A stretch of DNA of 7,674 bases from an uncultured Clostridia bacterium (GCA_937907305.1 CALERQ010000120.1:1-7674), one strand, 5' to 3'. Numbered from the stretch's first letter, positions 1 to 6,131 are shown. Numbers and translations: made by a program. Notes: a model not told the origin generated them from the letters alone.

Positions 1-333
1 CGGAATTTCCACCCATCCGTTATAGTCCATTCTGTGGCAATCAAACCGCCGGTAGCGGAAAGCCTCTCCCCGCCGCAAATAGTGCAGCACCTCCTCCGCA
101 AAGCGCTCAGCGTGGACATTTCCGCCCGGAGCCGCCAGCCGTTCCTGCGTTCTCAGCTCCCCTGGCAGGAAGAAATCATCCATGTGTACCACGGCGCCGC
201 CCAGAGCCACCGCCAGCTCCTCTGCCAAGGTTGTTTTTCCCGCCGCCGCCCGGCCATCCATGGCAATGACACCGCAACAAACCGGCTTTACTTTTTGATA
301 GGCTTCTATGATCCGTTCCGCCTTCTGTGTCAT
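1..333 (-). CDS. Uridine kinase-like P-loop kinase, N-terminal 111 residues (cut by window edge)
   Basis: Reading the minus strand from ATG at 333-331 gives 111 codons with no stop before the edge, so the C-terminal part is missing. A Walker A motif GRAAAGKT lies at residues 27-34, after a hydrophobic beta strand (CCGVIAMD). A MDDFF motif follows at 51-55, as in uridine kinase/phosphoribulokinase-type enzymes, where the acidic residue helps bind the nucleoside. RTQERLAAPGGN (61-72) and a late RRFDCHRM segment also fit the small 'uridine kinase family' proteins of Firmicutes. These are expected to be cytosolic and to phosphorylate a nucleoside or similar small molecule with ATP; the actual substrate is not visible. 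The start is supported by AAGGAG at 349-344, 10 nt upstream, and by a good promoter behind it. The gene is divergent from trkH, with no obvious functional link. Confidence 0.8.
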   Translation of the reverse strand, partial: MTQKAERIIEAYQKVKPVCCGVIAMDGRAAAGKTTLAEELAVALGGAVVHMDDFFLPGELRTQERLAAPGGNVHAERFAEEVLHYLRRGEAFRYRRFDCHRMDYNGWVEIP

Positions 334-356
334 GAGATCCACTCTCCTTCCCCGTT

Positions 357-385
357 ATCATACCACATCCCGTCCCCAGTGACAA
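357..385 (-). promoter_or_regulatory. Sigma-A promoter of the kinase gene
   Basis: On the minus strand, TTGTCA (385-380) and TATGAT (362-357) are separated by exactly 17 bp, close to the vegetative consensus. The predicted transcript starts about 15-20 nt before the kinase start codon, so the leader is short. Confidence 0.7.
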
Positions 386-412
386 ATCCTTTGTGGCTTC
401 TTTGCCTTTGCA

Positions 413-441
413 TTGATTGTTTGGCGCTGCCGTGCTATAAT
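413..441 (+). promoter_or_regulatory. Sigma-A promoter of trkH
   Basis: TTGATT (413-418) and TATAAT (436-441) are 17 bp apart. The -10 is extended by TG at 433-434 (TGCTATAAT). Transcription would start near 448, giving a leader of about 35 nt. This promoter is divergent from the kinase promoter, and no operator-like palindrome is obvious between the two. Confidence 0.7.
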
Positions 442-482
442 AGATAGCGATTTCCAAAACCATCTTAAAAAGGAAGCGGAAA

Positions 483-1928
483 ATGAATCACAGAATCGTA
501 CTTTCCACCACCGGAATGGTGCTGTATATTGAAGCCGCCATGATGCTCATTCCCCTGCTCATTGCCATGGGCTTCAATGAGCACAAACAGGCACTGGCAT
601 TTTTGGCTGCCATTCTCATTGCCGCAGGAGCTGGCTTCCTGCTGCGGCGGGTCGCACCCCCTCAGCGTCAAGATATCTTCTCCAAGGAAGGCTTTGTTAT
701 TGTGGCCATGGCCTGGCTGGCGCTTTCCCTGGTGGGCGCGTTGCCTTTTACCATCAGCGGTGCCATTCCCCATTATATCGATGCACTGTTTGAAACGGTG
801 AGCGGCTTTACCACCACCGGTGCCACCCTGCTGCAGGATGTCGAGGCCCTTAGCTACTCCATGCAGTTCTGGCGCTGCTTCACCCACTGGATCGGCGGTA
901 TGGGTATCCTGGTGTTCGTCACCATCATCTCGGCCAAGGCTCCCGACCGCACCATGCACATCCTGCGGGCGGAAATGCCCGGCCCCACCATGGATAAGAT
1001 CGTCCCCAAGGCCCGGGACGGCGTCAAGATCCTGTATCTCATCTATATCGTACTTACCCTGTTGGAATTTGCGGCGTTCCTGCTGGCTGGCATGCCTATC
1101 TATGATGCCATCATCCACGCCATGAGCACCGCCGGTACCGGCGGCTTTGGCATGCTGAACAGCAGCATGGCCGGTTACACCCCCATCTGCCAGTGGATCG
1201 TTGCCTTCTTTATGGTGCTGTTTGCCATCAATTTTAACCTGTTCTTTCTTATTATTATGGGCCAGTGGCGCACCGCGCTGCGCAGTCATGAGCTCCTGTG
1301 CTTTCTTTCTATCATTGTGGTAGCTTCCGGTATCATCGCCTTTAATATCGCCCCTATGTACGGCACGAGCGATGCCATCCGGCATTCCTTCTTCCAGGTA
1401 GCCGCCATCATTTCCACTACCGGTTTCGCTACCGCAGATTATACCACATGGCCAGCTCTCAGTCAGGGAATCATCTTTGTGCTCCTGTTCCTTGGCGGCT
1501 GCTCCGGTTCCACAGCCGGCGGCCTGAAAATCAGCCGGGTCATGCTGCTGGCACAGTCCATCCGCCGGGAGATGCAGCATGTGCTGCACCCCCGTTCCAC
1601 CCGGGTCGTCCGCTTTGAGAATAAAAAGGTGGATGAAGCGGTTATCAGCAGCTGCAATACCTACTTTACCCTGTATATTGTCTGTATTGCGGTTATTTTC
1701 CTGCTCATCTGCTGGGAGCCCTTCGGCTTGGCCACCAATCTCTCTGCTACCATCAGTTGCTTTAATAATGTCGGCCCCGGCTTTGGCATTATCTCTCCCA
1801 GCGGCAATTATTCCGCCTTCTCCCCTTTCTCAAAGCTGGTTCTTTCCGGTGCCATGCTGCTGGGCCGTCTGGAGATCTACCCCCTGCTGATTGCCATCAC
1901 CCCCACCGCATGGGCCAAGCGCCGCTGA
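483..1928 (+). CDS. trkH: TrkH-type potassium uptake channel subunit
   Basis: This 481-residue integral membrane protein carries the four-fold membrane-pore-membrane repeats of the TrkH/KtrB superfamily, which conducts K+ inward across the cytoplasmic membrane. The four filter segments are visible: SGFTTTGAT (107-115), STAGTGGFG (215-223), STTGFATAD (311-319) and CFNNVGPGFG (426-435). HWIGGMGI (135-142), GCSGSTAGG (339-347) and GRLEIYPLL near the C-terminus are also family signatures; the last contains the arginine (R462) expected to project into the pore. The length matches classical TrkH of about 480 residues rather than the slightly shorter KtrB. AGGAAG lies 6 nt before the ATG. TrkH normally works with a cytosolic NAD(H)/nucleotide-binding TrkA ring; none is encoded in this window. 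The next gene is a cation antiporter on the same strand. TrkH membership is very likely; the assignment against KtrB rests on length and motifs only. Confidence 0.93.
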   Translation: MNHRIVLSTTGMVLYIEAAMMLIPLLIAMGFNEHKQALAFLAAILIAAGAGFLLRRVAPPQRQDIFSKEGFVIVAMAWLALSLVGALPFTISGAIPHYIDALFETVSGFTTTGATLLQDVEALSYSMQFWRCFTHWIGGMGILVFVTIISAKAPDRTMHILRAEMPGPTMDKIVPKARDGVKILYLIYIVLTLLEFAAFLLAGMPIYDAIIHAMSTAGTGGFGMLNSSMAGYTPICQWIVAFFMVLFAINFNLFFLIIMGQWRTALRSHELLCFLSIIVVASGIIAFNIAPMYGTSDAIRHSFFQVAAIISTTGFATADYTTWPALSQGIIFVLLFLGGCSGSTAGGLKISRVMLLAQSIRREMQHVLHPRSTRVVRFENKKVDEAVISSCNTYFTLYIVCIAVIFLLICWEPFGLATNLSATISCFNNVGPGFGIISPSGNYSAFSPFSKLVLSGAMLLGRLEIYPLLIAITPTAWAKRR

Positions 1929-1941
1929 TTCCCTCATTTTC

Positions 1942-1970
1942 TTGACAAAACCACATTTTTCGGTTATTCT
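1942..1970 (+). promoter_or_regulatory. Sigma-A promoter of the nhaC-type gene
   Basis: TTGACA (1942-1947) is a perfect -35 and TATTCT (1965-1970) is a good -10, with a 17-bp spacer. It lies 13 bp after the trkH stop. Transcription would start near 1977, leaving a leader of about 108 nt before the antiporter ATG. The promoter is embedded in the dyad described at 1952-2002. Confidence 0.7.
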
Positions 1971-2002
1971 TTAATGGATTAAAGCGTAAATACGAAAATG
2001 TG
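1952..2002. promoter_or_regulatory. Nested dyad over the nhaC promoter, candidate operator
   Basis: Two concentric inverted repeats share almost the same centre. The outer arms are CACATTTTTCG (1952-1962) and CGAAAATGTG (1993-2002), with one extra T in the left arm. The inner arms are CTTTAAT (1969-1975) and ATTAAAG (1978-1984), around GG. The inner palindrome directly overlaps the end of the -10 and the predicted transcription start, and the outer left arm lies in the -35/-10 spacer. That placement fits a repressor operator. Read-through RNA from trkH could alternatively fold it as a hairpin. The binding protein is unknown. Confidence 0.5.
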
Positions 2003-2006
2003 ACAA

Positions 2007-2055
2007 GGAAAACCACACTCTCGTCCTTATGCATAAGGGGCGAGAGTGTTTTTCC
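2007..2055 (+). terminator. Terminator-like hairpin in the nhaC leader (possible attenuator)
   Basis: ACACTCTCG (2015-2023) pairs perfectly with CGAGAGTGT (2041-2049). The self-complementary core CTTATGCATAAG sits inside, and a T-tract follows (2049-2053). The stem can be extended across a small internal loop by GGAAAA (2007-2012) with TTTTCC (2050-2055), so it could also work on the opposite strand. It lies after the 1942-1970 promoter and ends 29 nt before the antiporter ATG, leaving no room for another promoter. It could end trkH transcripts, attenuate the antiporter gene, or both. No known riboswitch class was recognised. Confidence 0.6.
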
Positions 2056-2084
2056 ATTCGCTATGCTTTGGAGGAGGAACCCAC

Positions 2085-3404
2085 ATGAAAAAAAGCAATC
2101 CCATTGCCCTGCTGCCCATCGGGGTGTTTCTGGTCATTTATTTAGGTCTTGGCCTGCTGTTTAAATACGGCCTTAAGATCAACATGGGCTTTTATAATAT
2201 TCCCATCGTTGTAGCGTTTCTCATCGCCCTGCTGGTGGCCTGCCTGCAAAATCGTGAGCTTTCCTTCGATGCCAAGCTGGAGCTGATGGGCCACGGTATC
2301 GGGGATAAAAACATCGTCACCATGATCCTCATTTTCATGGCGGCAGGCATCTTTGTGGGCGTAGTGGGCCGCAGCAGTGCCGAAAGCGTTGCCTACCTGC
2401 TGCTTTCCCATGTTCCCTCGCAGTATTCCGTCGTCATTCTCTTTGTCGTCAGCTGCTTTGTCTCGCTGGCCATGGGCACCTCGGTGGGCACCATCACCCT
2501 TATTACACCCATTGCCGCGCCATTGGCCGTCGCCACCGGCTTTTCTCTGCCCTTCTGCGTGTCATCGATCATCGGCGGTGCTATGTTCGGGGATAACCTC
2601 TCCTTCATCAGCGATACCACCATTGCCGCCTGCAATGGTCAGGGCTGTCAGATGAAAGATAAATTCCGCGAAAACTTTAAGATCGCACTGCCGGCCGCAC
2701 TGGTCTCTTTGGCGGTCATCCTTATCATTTCGCTCAATACTCCCATCGAGCAGTTCCCTATCATCAAAGAGTATAACCTCATCCAGATCATTCCCTACAT
2801 TCTGGTCCTGGCCGGCGGCGTCATCGGCATCAATGTCTTTGTGGTGCTGCTTATCGGTATCCTCTCCGGCTCCATTATCATGCTGGCTACCGGAGAGATC
2901 GCCGCGACAAGCCTGCTGAAAAACATGGGCACCGGTGCCGAGGGCATGTTCGAGACCACCATGGTCGCCATCCTGGTTTCCGCCATCTGTGCCCTCATCC
3001 GGGAATACGGCGGCTTTGAGGCTCTGCTGCGCGGTATCAAGAAGGTATTCCGCGGCAAAAAGGGCGGCCAGCTGGGCATGGGGCTTTTGGTTGGCGCCAT
3101 GGATATCGCTACCGCCAATAATACCGTCGCCATCGTTATGGCCAATCCCATCGCCGCCGAAATGGCCGCGGAGTATGGCATCAGCAACCGCAAAACCGCT
3201 TCCATCCTGGATACCTTCTCCTGCGTCTTCCAGGGCATCATCCCCTACGGCGCGCAGATGCTGGTGGCCATCACCGCCGTGACAGAGCTGGGGCACAGCG
3301 TTACCGCTTTCCAGATCATCCCCTATCTGTTCTACCCGTTCCTGCTGCTCATCAGCACACTGGTGTTCATCTTTCTCATCCCGGAAAAGAAGAAAGCAAA
3401 TTAA
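2085..3404 (+). CDS. NhaC-family Na+/H+ antiporter
   Basis: The product is 439 residues with about 10-12 hydrophobic membrane segments. It belongs to the Na_H_antiporter (NhaC) family, whose members exchange cytoplasmic Na+ for external protons or move other organic solutes with Na+. Conserved stretches visible are GTSVGTITLITPIA (131-144), GGAMFGDNLSFISDTT (164-179), MDIATANNTVAIV (339-351) and DTFSCVFQGIIPYGAQ (376-391). Their acidic and Asn residues inside membrane segments fit an ion pathway. An in-frame GTG at 2046 would add 13 residues, but it lies inside the leader hairpin. ATG at 2085 has GGAGGAGG 7 nt upstream (2070-2077) and is the better start. The gene follows trkH and has its own promoter. 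A distinct subgroup of this family carries amino acids (for example MetT-like proteins), so the substrate is inferred, not shown. Confidence 0.85.
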   Translation: MKKSNPIALLPIGVFLVIYLGLGLLFKYGLKINMGFYNIPIVVAFLIALLVACLQNRELSFDAKLELMGHGIGDKNIVTMILIFMAAGIFVGVVGRSSAESVAYLLLSHVPSQYSVVILFVVSCFVSLAMGTSVGTITLITPIAAPLAVATGFSLPFCVSSIIGGAMFGDNLSFISDTTIAACNGQGCQMKDKFRENFKIALPAALVSLAVILIISLNTPIEQFPIIKEYNLIQIIPYILVLAGGVIGINVFVVLLIGILSGSIIMLATGEIAATSLLKNMGTGAEGMFETTMVAILVSAICALIREYGGFEALLRGIKKVFRGKKGGQLGMGLLVGAMDIATANNTVAIVMANPIAAEMAAEYGISNRKTASILDTFSCVFQGIIPYGAQMLVAITAVTELGHSVTAFQIIPYLFYPFLLLISTLVFIFLIPEKKKAN

Positions 3405-3415
3405 GTCCCTTTTCA

Positions 3416-3447
3416 CTCCCCCGCTTGCCGGGGGAGATTTTTCTTTT
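3416..3447 (+). terminator. Rho-independent terminator after the nhaC-type gene
   Basis: CTCCCCCG (3416-3423) pairs with CGGGGGAG (3429-3436) around a short loop and is followed by ATTTTTCTTTT. It begins 12 nt after the antiporter stop codon, so that gene is monocistronic or ends its transcript here. Confidence 0.85.
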
Positions 3448-3463
3448 CCACGCGGCGGTTTCC

Positions 3464-3472
3464 TGCTATAAT
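3464..3472 (+). promoter_or_regulatory. Extended -10 promoter of the DUF362 gene
   Basis: TGCTATAAT (3464-3472) is a perfect extended -10. At 17 bp upstream there is only a poor -35 (TTTTCC, 3444-3449), which lies in the T-tract of the preceding terminator. The 12 bases TGCTATAATAGA are identical to those at the trkH promoter (433-444). Confidence 0.6.
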
Positions 3473-3505
3473 AGACACCATAAACCACCCACCGGGAGGA
3501 ACACC

Positions 3506-4660
3506 ATGAGCTGTGATGTATCGCTGGTGCGCTGCACCGATTATGAAATAGACCACATCCGCGCGGCCCTTAGCCGCCTGCTGGCACCGCTGGGCGGTCT
3601 GGACTGGGTCACCCCCGGTATGAAGATCGTCATCAAGGCGAACCTTGTTTCCGGCCGCCCGCCGGAGGATGCCGTGACCACCCACCCGGCACTCCTGTGC
3701 GCCCTCAGTGAAATGCTGATCGCTCGCGGCGCTTCGGTCGTCATTGGCGATAGCCCCGGCGGGGTATACAATGCCGCCTATCTCGGCCGCATTTACCAGC
3801 GGTGCGGCGCGGTGGAAGCCGAGCGATACGGCGCACACCTCAACCAGAATTTTGAGGTAAAGGAAGCCCACTTCCCGGAAGCTGCCGTTGCTCATGACTT
3901 CAAATATACCGCCTATTTGGATGATGCCGATGCCATCATCAACTGCTGCAAGCTGAAAACCCACGGCATGATGGGCATGACCTGTGCTGTCAAGAATATG
4001 TACGGTATGGTGCCGGGAGCCGTCAAATCGGAATACCACTACCGCTATTCCAACCCCATGGATTTCGCCCGCATGATCGTGGACCTGAATCTCGCTCGCC
4101 CCACTCGGCTGCATATAGTGGATGCCGTAGTGGGAATGGAAGGCAATGGTCCTACCGCCGGTACACCCCGGCCCATCGGCTGCCTGCTGGCCAGCTGTGA
4201 CCCCTACCGTCTGGATATGATCTGTGCCGGTATCATCGGTCTGCCGCCGGCCTGTATCCCCACCATTGCCGCCGCGCAGGAACGCGCCCTCTCCCCCAAG
4301 GAACTCGGAGAGATCACTGTCAGTGAACCCTGGCAGCCCTATATCGTCCCAGATTTCAAAAATATCCGCAATGCCGAAAACCTTCTCCACCAGGATGGCA
4401 ACGCGGCCATTTGGGGCAAGGCGCTCAACCGCCTGCTCCGCGCCGTGATGAGCTCCCGGCCCGATGTCCAAAAGAAGGAATGCATCGGCTGCGCCGAGTG
4501 CCAGCACATCTGTCCGGCCAAGGTCATCACCATGGTAAACGGCAAACCACACATCGACCGCAAAAAGTGCATCAAGTGCTTCTGCTGTCAGGAATTCTGT
4601 CCGGTCGGCGCCATGAAGGTTCAGCGTACCCCCATTGCCCGGCTGCTGGAGAAAATATAA
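3506..4660 (+). CDS. DUF362 protein with C-terminal double [4Fe-4S] ferredoxin domain
   Basis: The protein has 384 residues. Residues 1 to about 300 match the DUF362 family: an N-terminal KIVIKANLVSG strand, VVIGDSPGG at 78-86, CCKLKTHGMMGMTCAVKNMYG at about 147-167, and DAVVGMEGNGPTAG at 206-219. The C-terminus holds two CX2CX2CX3CP motifs, C326/C329/C332/C336 and C355/C358/C361/C365, each expected to bind a [4Fe-4S] cluster; an extra Cys sits at 360. No signal peptide or membrane segment is visible, so it should be cytosolic. The biochemical role of DUF362 is not established; the ferredoxin part suggests an electron-transfer reaction in an anaerobe. The start is ATG at 3506, with GGGAGGA ending 5 nt upstream; an in-frame TTG at 3425 lies inside the terminator and is rejected. 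The gene is alone on its strand, and its neighbours give no clue to the substrate. Confidence 0.9.
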   Translation: MSCDVSLVRCTDYEIDHIRAALSRLLAPLGGLDWVTPGMKIVIKANLVSGRPPEDAVTTHPALLCALSEMLIARGASVVIGDSPGGVYNAAYLGRIYQRCGAVEAERYGAHLNQNFEVKEAHFPEAAVAHDFKYTAYLDDADAIINCCKLKTHGMMGMTCAVKNMYGMVPGAVKSEYHYRYSNPMDFARMIVDLNLARPTRLHIVDAVVGMEGNGPTAGTPRPIGCLLASCDPYRLDMICAGIIGLPPACIPTIAAAQERALSPKELGEITVSEPWQPYIVPDFKNIRNAENLLHQDGNAAIWGKALNRLLRAVMSSRPDVQKKECIGCAECQHICPAKVITMVNGKPHIDRKKCIKCFCCQEFCPVGAMKVQRTPIARLLEKI

Positions 4661-4665
4661 AAATC

Positions 4666-4709
4666 CCCCCGGTGCTTTTCTACGGAAGGCATCGGGGGTT
4701 GGTTTTTCT
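4666..4709. terminator. Bidirectional terminator between the DUF362 gene and mtnN
   Basis: CCCCCGGTGCTTTTC (4666-4680) pairs with GGAAGGCATCGGGGG (4684-4698), with a few G-T pairs, around a 3-nt loop. On the plus strand TTGGTTTTT follows; on the minus strand the exit side reads GATTTTTATATTTT. It starts 5 nt after the DUF362 stop and lies just beyond the mtnN stop, so it serves both converging genes. Confidence 0.85.
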
Positions 4710-4721
4710 GTTTTGTTGGGC

Positions 4722-5402
4722 TTATTCGGCCAGCTCCAGCATCTTCAGCACGATGGCCGCCGACTGGTGCGCCGCCACATCAATAAAGTTATCGTAACTG
4801 TCATCTGCACCTTCATCCGCACTGTCAGACATCGTCCGGATGATGAGGAACGGCGTATCATTTACAAAGCTTGCATGCGCAATGCCAGCGCCCTCCATTT
4901 CGGTACAGCAGGGGTCAAAGCGCTCCACCAAACCGTGTTTTACCGCCGGGTCGTTTACAAACTGATCCCCCGTGACGATGCGCCCGCAGTGGACCTTGCC
5001 ATGCAGCGGTACACTCTCACAGGATCTCTGCGCCAATGCCAGCAGTTTCTCATCCGCCTTAAAATACCGACAAAACGGATAATACTTCACCATGATTTCA
5101 TCCTGATCATGGAAAGCCGCCTCCGTGCTCAGTACCACATCCATCACGCTTATCCCCGCGCCAATAGCCCCGGCAATACCGATATTGATGACCGCCCCGG
5201 CATGGAATTCCCGAATGACCGCATTGGCAAAAAGGGCCGCATTCACCTTGCCCACACCGCAGCACACCAGCACGATCTCCTTCTCCCCGATGTACCCCGT
5301 ATAAAAGCTGCGCCCATACAGCGTATGCTCCTCCACCCCGGTCATCTGTTCCTTTACCAGTGCTATCTCTTCATCCAGCGCACCGATGATCCCATATCTC
5401 AT
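4722..5402 (-). CDS. mtnN: 5'-methylthioadenosine/S-adenosylhomocysteine nucleosidase
   Basis: The 226-residue product matches the usual length of MTA/SAH nucleosidase (Pfs/MTAN). The enzyme cleaves the glycosidic bond of methylthioadenosine, S-adenosylhomocysteine and 5'-deoxyadenosine, releasing adenine, in the cytosol. It feeds methionine salvage and relieves product inhibition of methyltransferases. The start GIIGALDEE holds Glu12. GVGKVNAA lies at 49-56, the GDQFVN loop at 145-150, TEMEGAGIAH carries Glu170, and RTMSDSADEG carries Asp193. These correspond to Glu12, Glu174 and Asp197 of the E. coli enzyme. AGGAGG is 8 nt before the ATG. Upstream on the same strand is a SAM-dependent methyltransferase whose by-product is an MtnN substrate, but mtnN has its own promoter. 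The product SRH could feed AI-2 formation if LuxS is present elsewhere. Confidence 0.95.
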   Translation of the reverse strand: MRYGIIGALDEEIALVKEQMTGVEEHTLYGRSFYTGYIGEKEIVLVCCGVGKVNAALFANAVIREFHAGAVINIGIAGAIGAGISVMDVVLSTEAAFHDQDEIMVKYYPFCRYFKADEKLLALAQRSCESVPLHGKVHCGRIVTGDQFVNDPAVKHGLVERFDPCCTEMEGAGIAHASFVNDTPFLIIRTMSDSADEGADDSYDNFIDVAAHQSAAIVLKMLELAE

Positions 5403-5435
5403 GCGTTTTTCCTCCTACTGTGGTTATATGGGGCC

Positions 5436-5444
5436 ATTATACCA
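5436..5444 (-). promoter_or_regulatory. Extended -10 promoter of mtnN
   Basis: On the minus strand TGGTATAAT (5444-5436) is an extended -10 with a perfect TATAAT. The matching -35 region (5464-5459, TAGGAA) is weak, which is common for extended -10 promoters. The predicted start lies about 25-30 nt before the mtnN ATG. Confidence 0.6.
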
Positions 5445-5461
5445 TATTTATTCTCATTTTC

Positions 5462-5512
5462 CTATGGGCAATCTCCGTAAGTGGATTTTTCCTCCAGCGC
5501 TTCCACTTTCAT
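5462..5512 (-). CDS. Possible 16-residue small ORF after the methyltransferase
   Basis: On the minus strand an ATG begins one base after the methyltransferase stop (TGACATG) and opens MKVEALEEKSTYGDCP, then TAG. GGGAGG, within the last codons of the methyltransferase, lies 9 nt before this ATG, so a good ribosome binding site is present and translation could be coupled. The peptide is acidic and has no recognisable motif. Its coding sequence contains a 7-bp inverted repeat (AAGTGGA...TCCACTT). It could be a real microprotein, a leader element for mtnN, the start of a decayed gene, or chance. I do not recognise it. Confidence 0.3.
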   Translation of the reverse strand: MKVEALEEKSTYGDCP

Positions 5513-5513
5513 G

Positions 5514-6131
5514 TCACAGTACCTCCCTATTCTGCTTTTTCAGTACCGCCACTGCGCACGGGATCTTCCCCTCACACAGGGTATAGCTTGCATCGGCGTA
5601 GCCGGCCTCCGCAAAAAAGCTCTCATATGTAGCAAGTGTGAACTCCCGCTTAAAATCCGCTCCCGCCTGGCCGATGGCCCCGGAGACGCTATTGGTCGCG
5701 CCCTTTTCAGTTCGGTTCATATAGGTAGGGATGATGATCCTGCCGCCCCTGCGGCAAACACGATCCAGCTCCTTCAGCGCTTGATAGGGTTCATCCAACA
5801 GGTGGATCACATTGGCGGCAACGACCACATCAAAGCACTCATCGGGATAATCCAACTGCAAGATATTGCCCTGTTCAAATTTCACATTGCCGTACTTACC
5901 ATACTTTTTCTCCGCCCGCCGCAGCATATTAACGGAAAAATCCGTTGCGACCAGGCTTCTGCACTTGGAGGCGATCACCCCGGTCAGCAGCCCGGTGCCG
6001 CAGGCGCATTCCAGCACCTCATCGGTAGGCTGGATCAACGCCGCCACCGTATCGCACAGTTTTCTATTCGCCTTCCGGTTAATGACATTCGCGAAAATAT
6101 CGTACACCCACGCCACATTATCCCAAAACAT
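5514..6131 (-). CDS. Class I SAM-dependent methyltransferase
   Basis: The protein has 205 residues and a Rossmann-type methyltransferase fold. Motif I is VLECACGTGLLTG (39-51), the acidic residue contacting the SAM ribose is in VATDFS (Asp64), FDVVVAANVIHLLDEP (100-115) covers motifs II/III, and RRGGRIIIPTY (127-137) is the following strand. This is the UbiE/Methyltransf_11/25 style of small-molecule methyltransferase; the substrate cannot be read from sequence. ATG at 6131 has GGAGG 7 nt upstream (6143-6139). A TTG two codons earlier is only 1 nt from that site and is rejected. The start overlaps the end of a 39-codon ORF by 14 nt, so the two would be co-transcribed and probably coupled. The next gene on this strand is mtnN, which disposes of SAH. 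Confidence 0.88.
   Translation of the reverse strand: MFWDNVAWVYDIFANVINRKANRKLCDTVAALIQPTDEVLECACGTGLLTGVIASKCRSLVATDFSVNMLRRAEKKYGKYGNVKFEQGNILQLDYPDECFDVVVAANVIHLLDEPYQALKELDRVCRRGGRIIIPTYMNRTEKGATNSVSGAIGQAGADFKREFTLATYESFFAEAGYADASYTLCEGKIPCAVAVLKKQNREVL

Noticed and set aside
34..463. Plus- and minus-frame ORFs over the left edge (34-447 plus, 176-463 minus)
   Set aside because: The kinase frame on the minus strand (1-333) has a Walker A motif, ribosome binding site and promoter; these are alternative frames of it and of the intergenic region.
465..1589. Long open frame (374 codons) antisense to trkH
   Set aside because: It lies fully opposite a confident membrane protein; the translation is His/Gly/Gln/Asp-rich low-complexity sequence typical of the reverse complement of a hydrophobic gene, and no ribosome binding site was seen.
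2046..2084. 13-residue N-terminal extension of the antiporter from GTG at 2046
   Set aside because: The GTG is in the right arm of the leader hairpin and has no ribosome binding site, whereas ATG at 2085 has GGAGGAGG 7 nt upstream.
2562..3488. Long open frame antisense to the nhaC-type gene (308 codons)
   Set aside because: It is a shadow of the antiporter reading frame with the same compositional artefact, and it runs across the intrinsic terminator at 3416-3447.
3413..4552. Open frame of 379 codons antisense to the DUF362 gene
   Set aside because: The DUF362 frame has clear domains, Cys motifs and a ribosome binding site; the antisense frame has no recognisable family and begins inside the gene.
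4635..5480. Plus-strand open frame opposite mtnN
   Set aside because: MtnN with all catalytic residues is encoded on the other strand; this frame crosses the bidirectional terminator and shows no domain.
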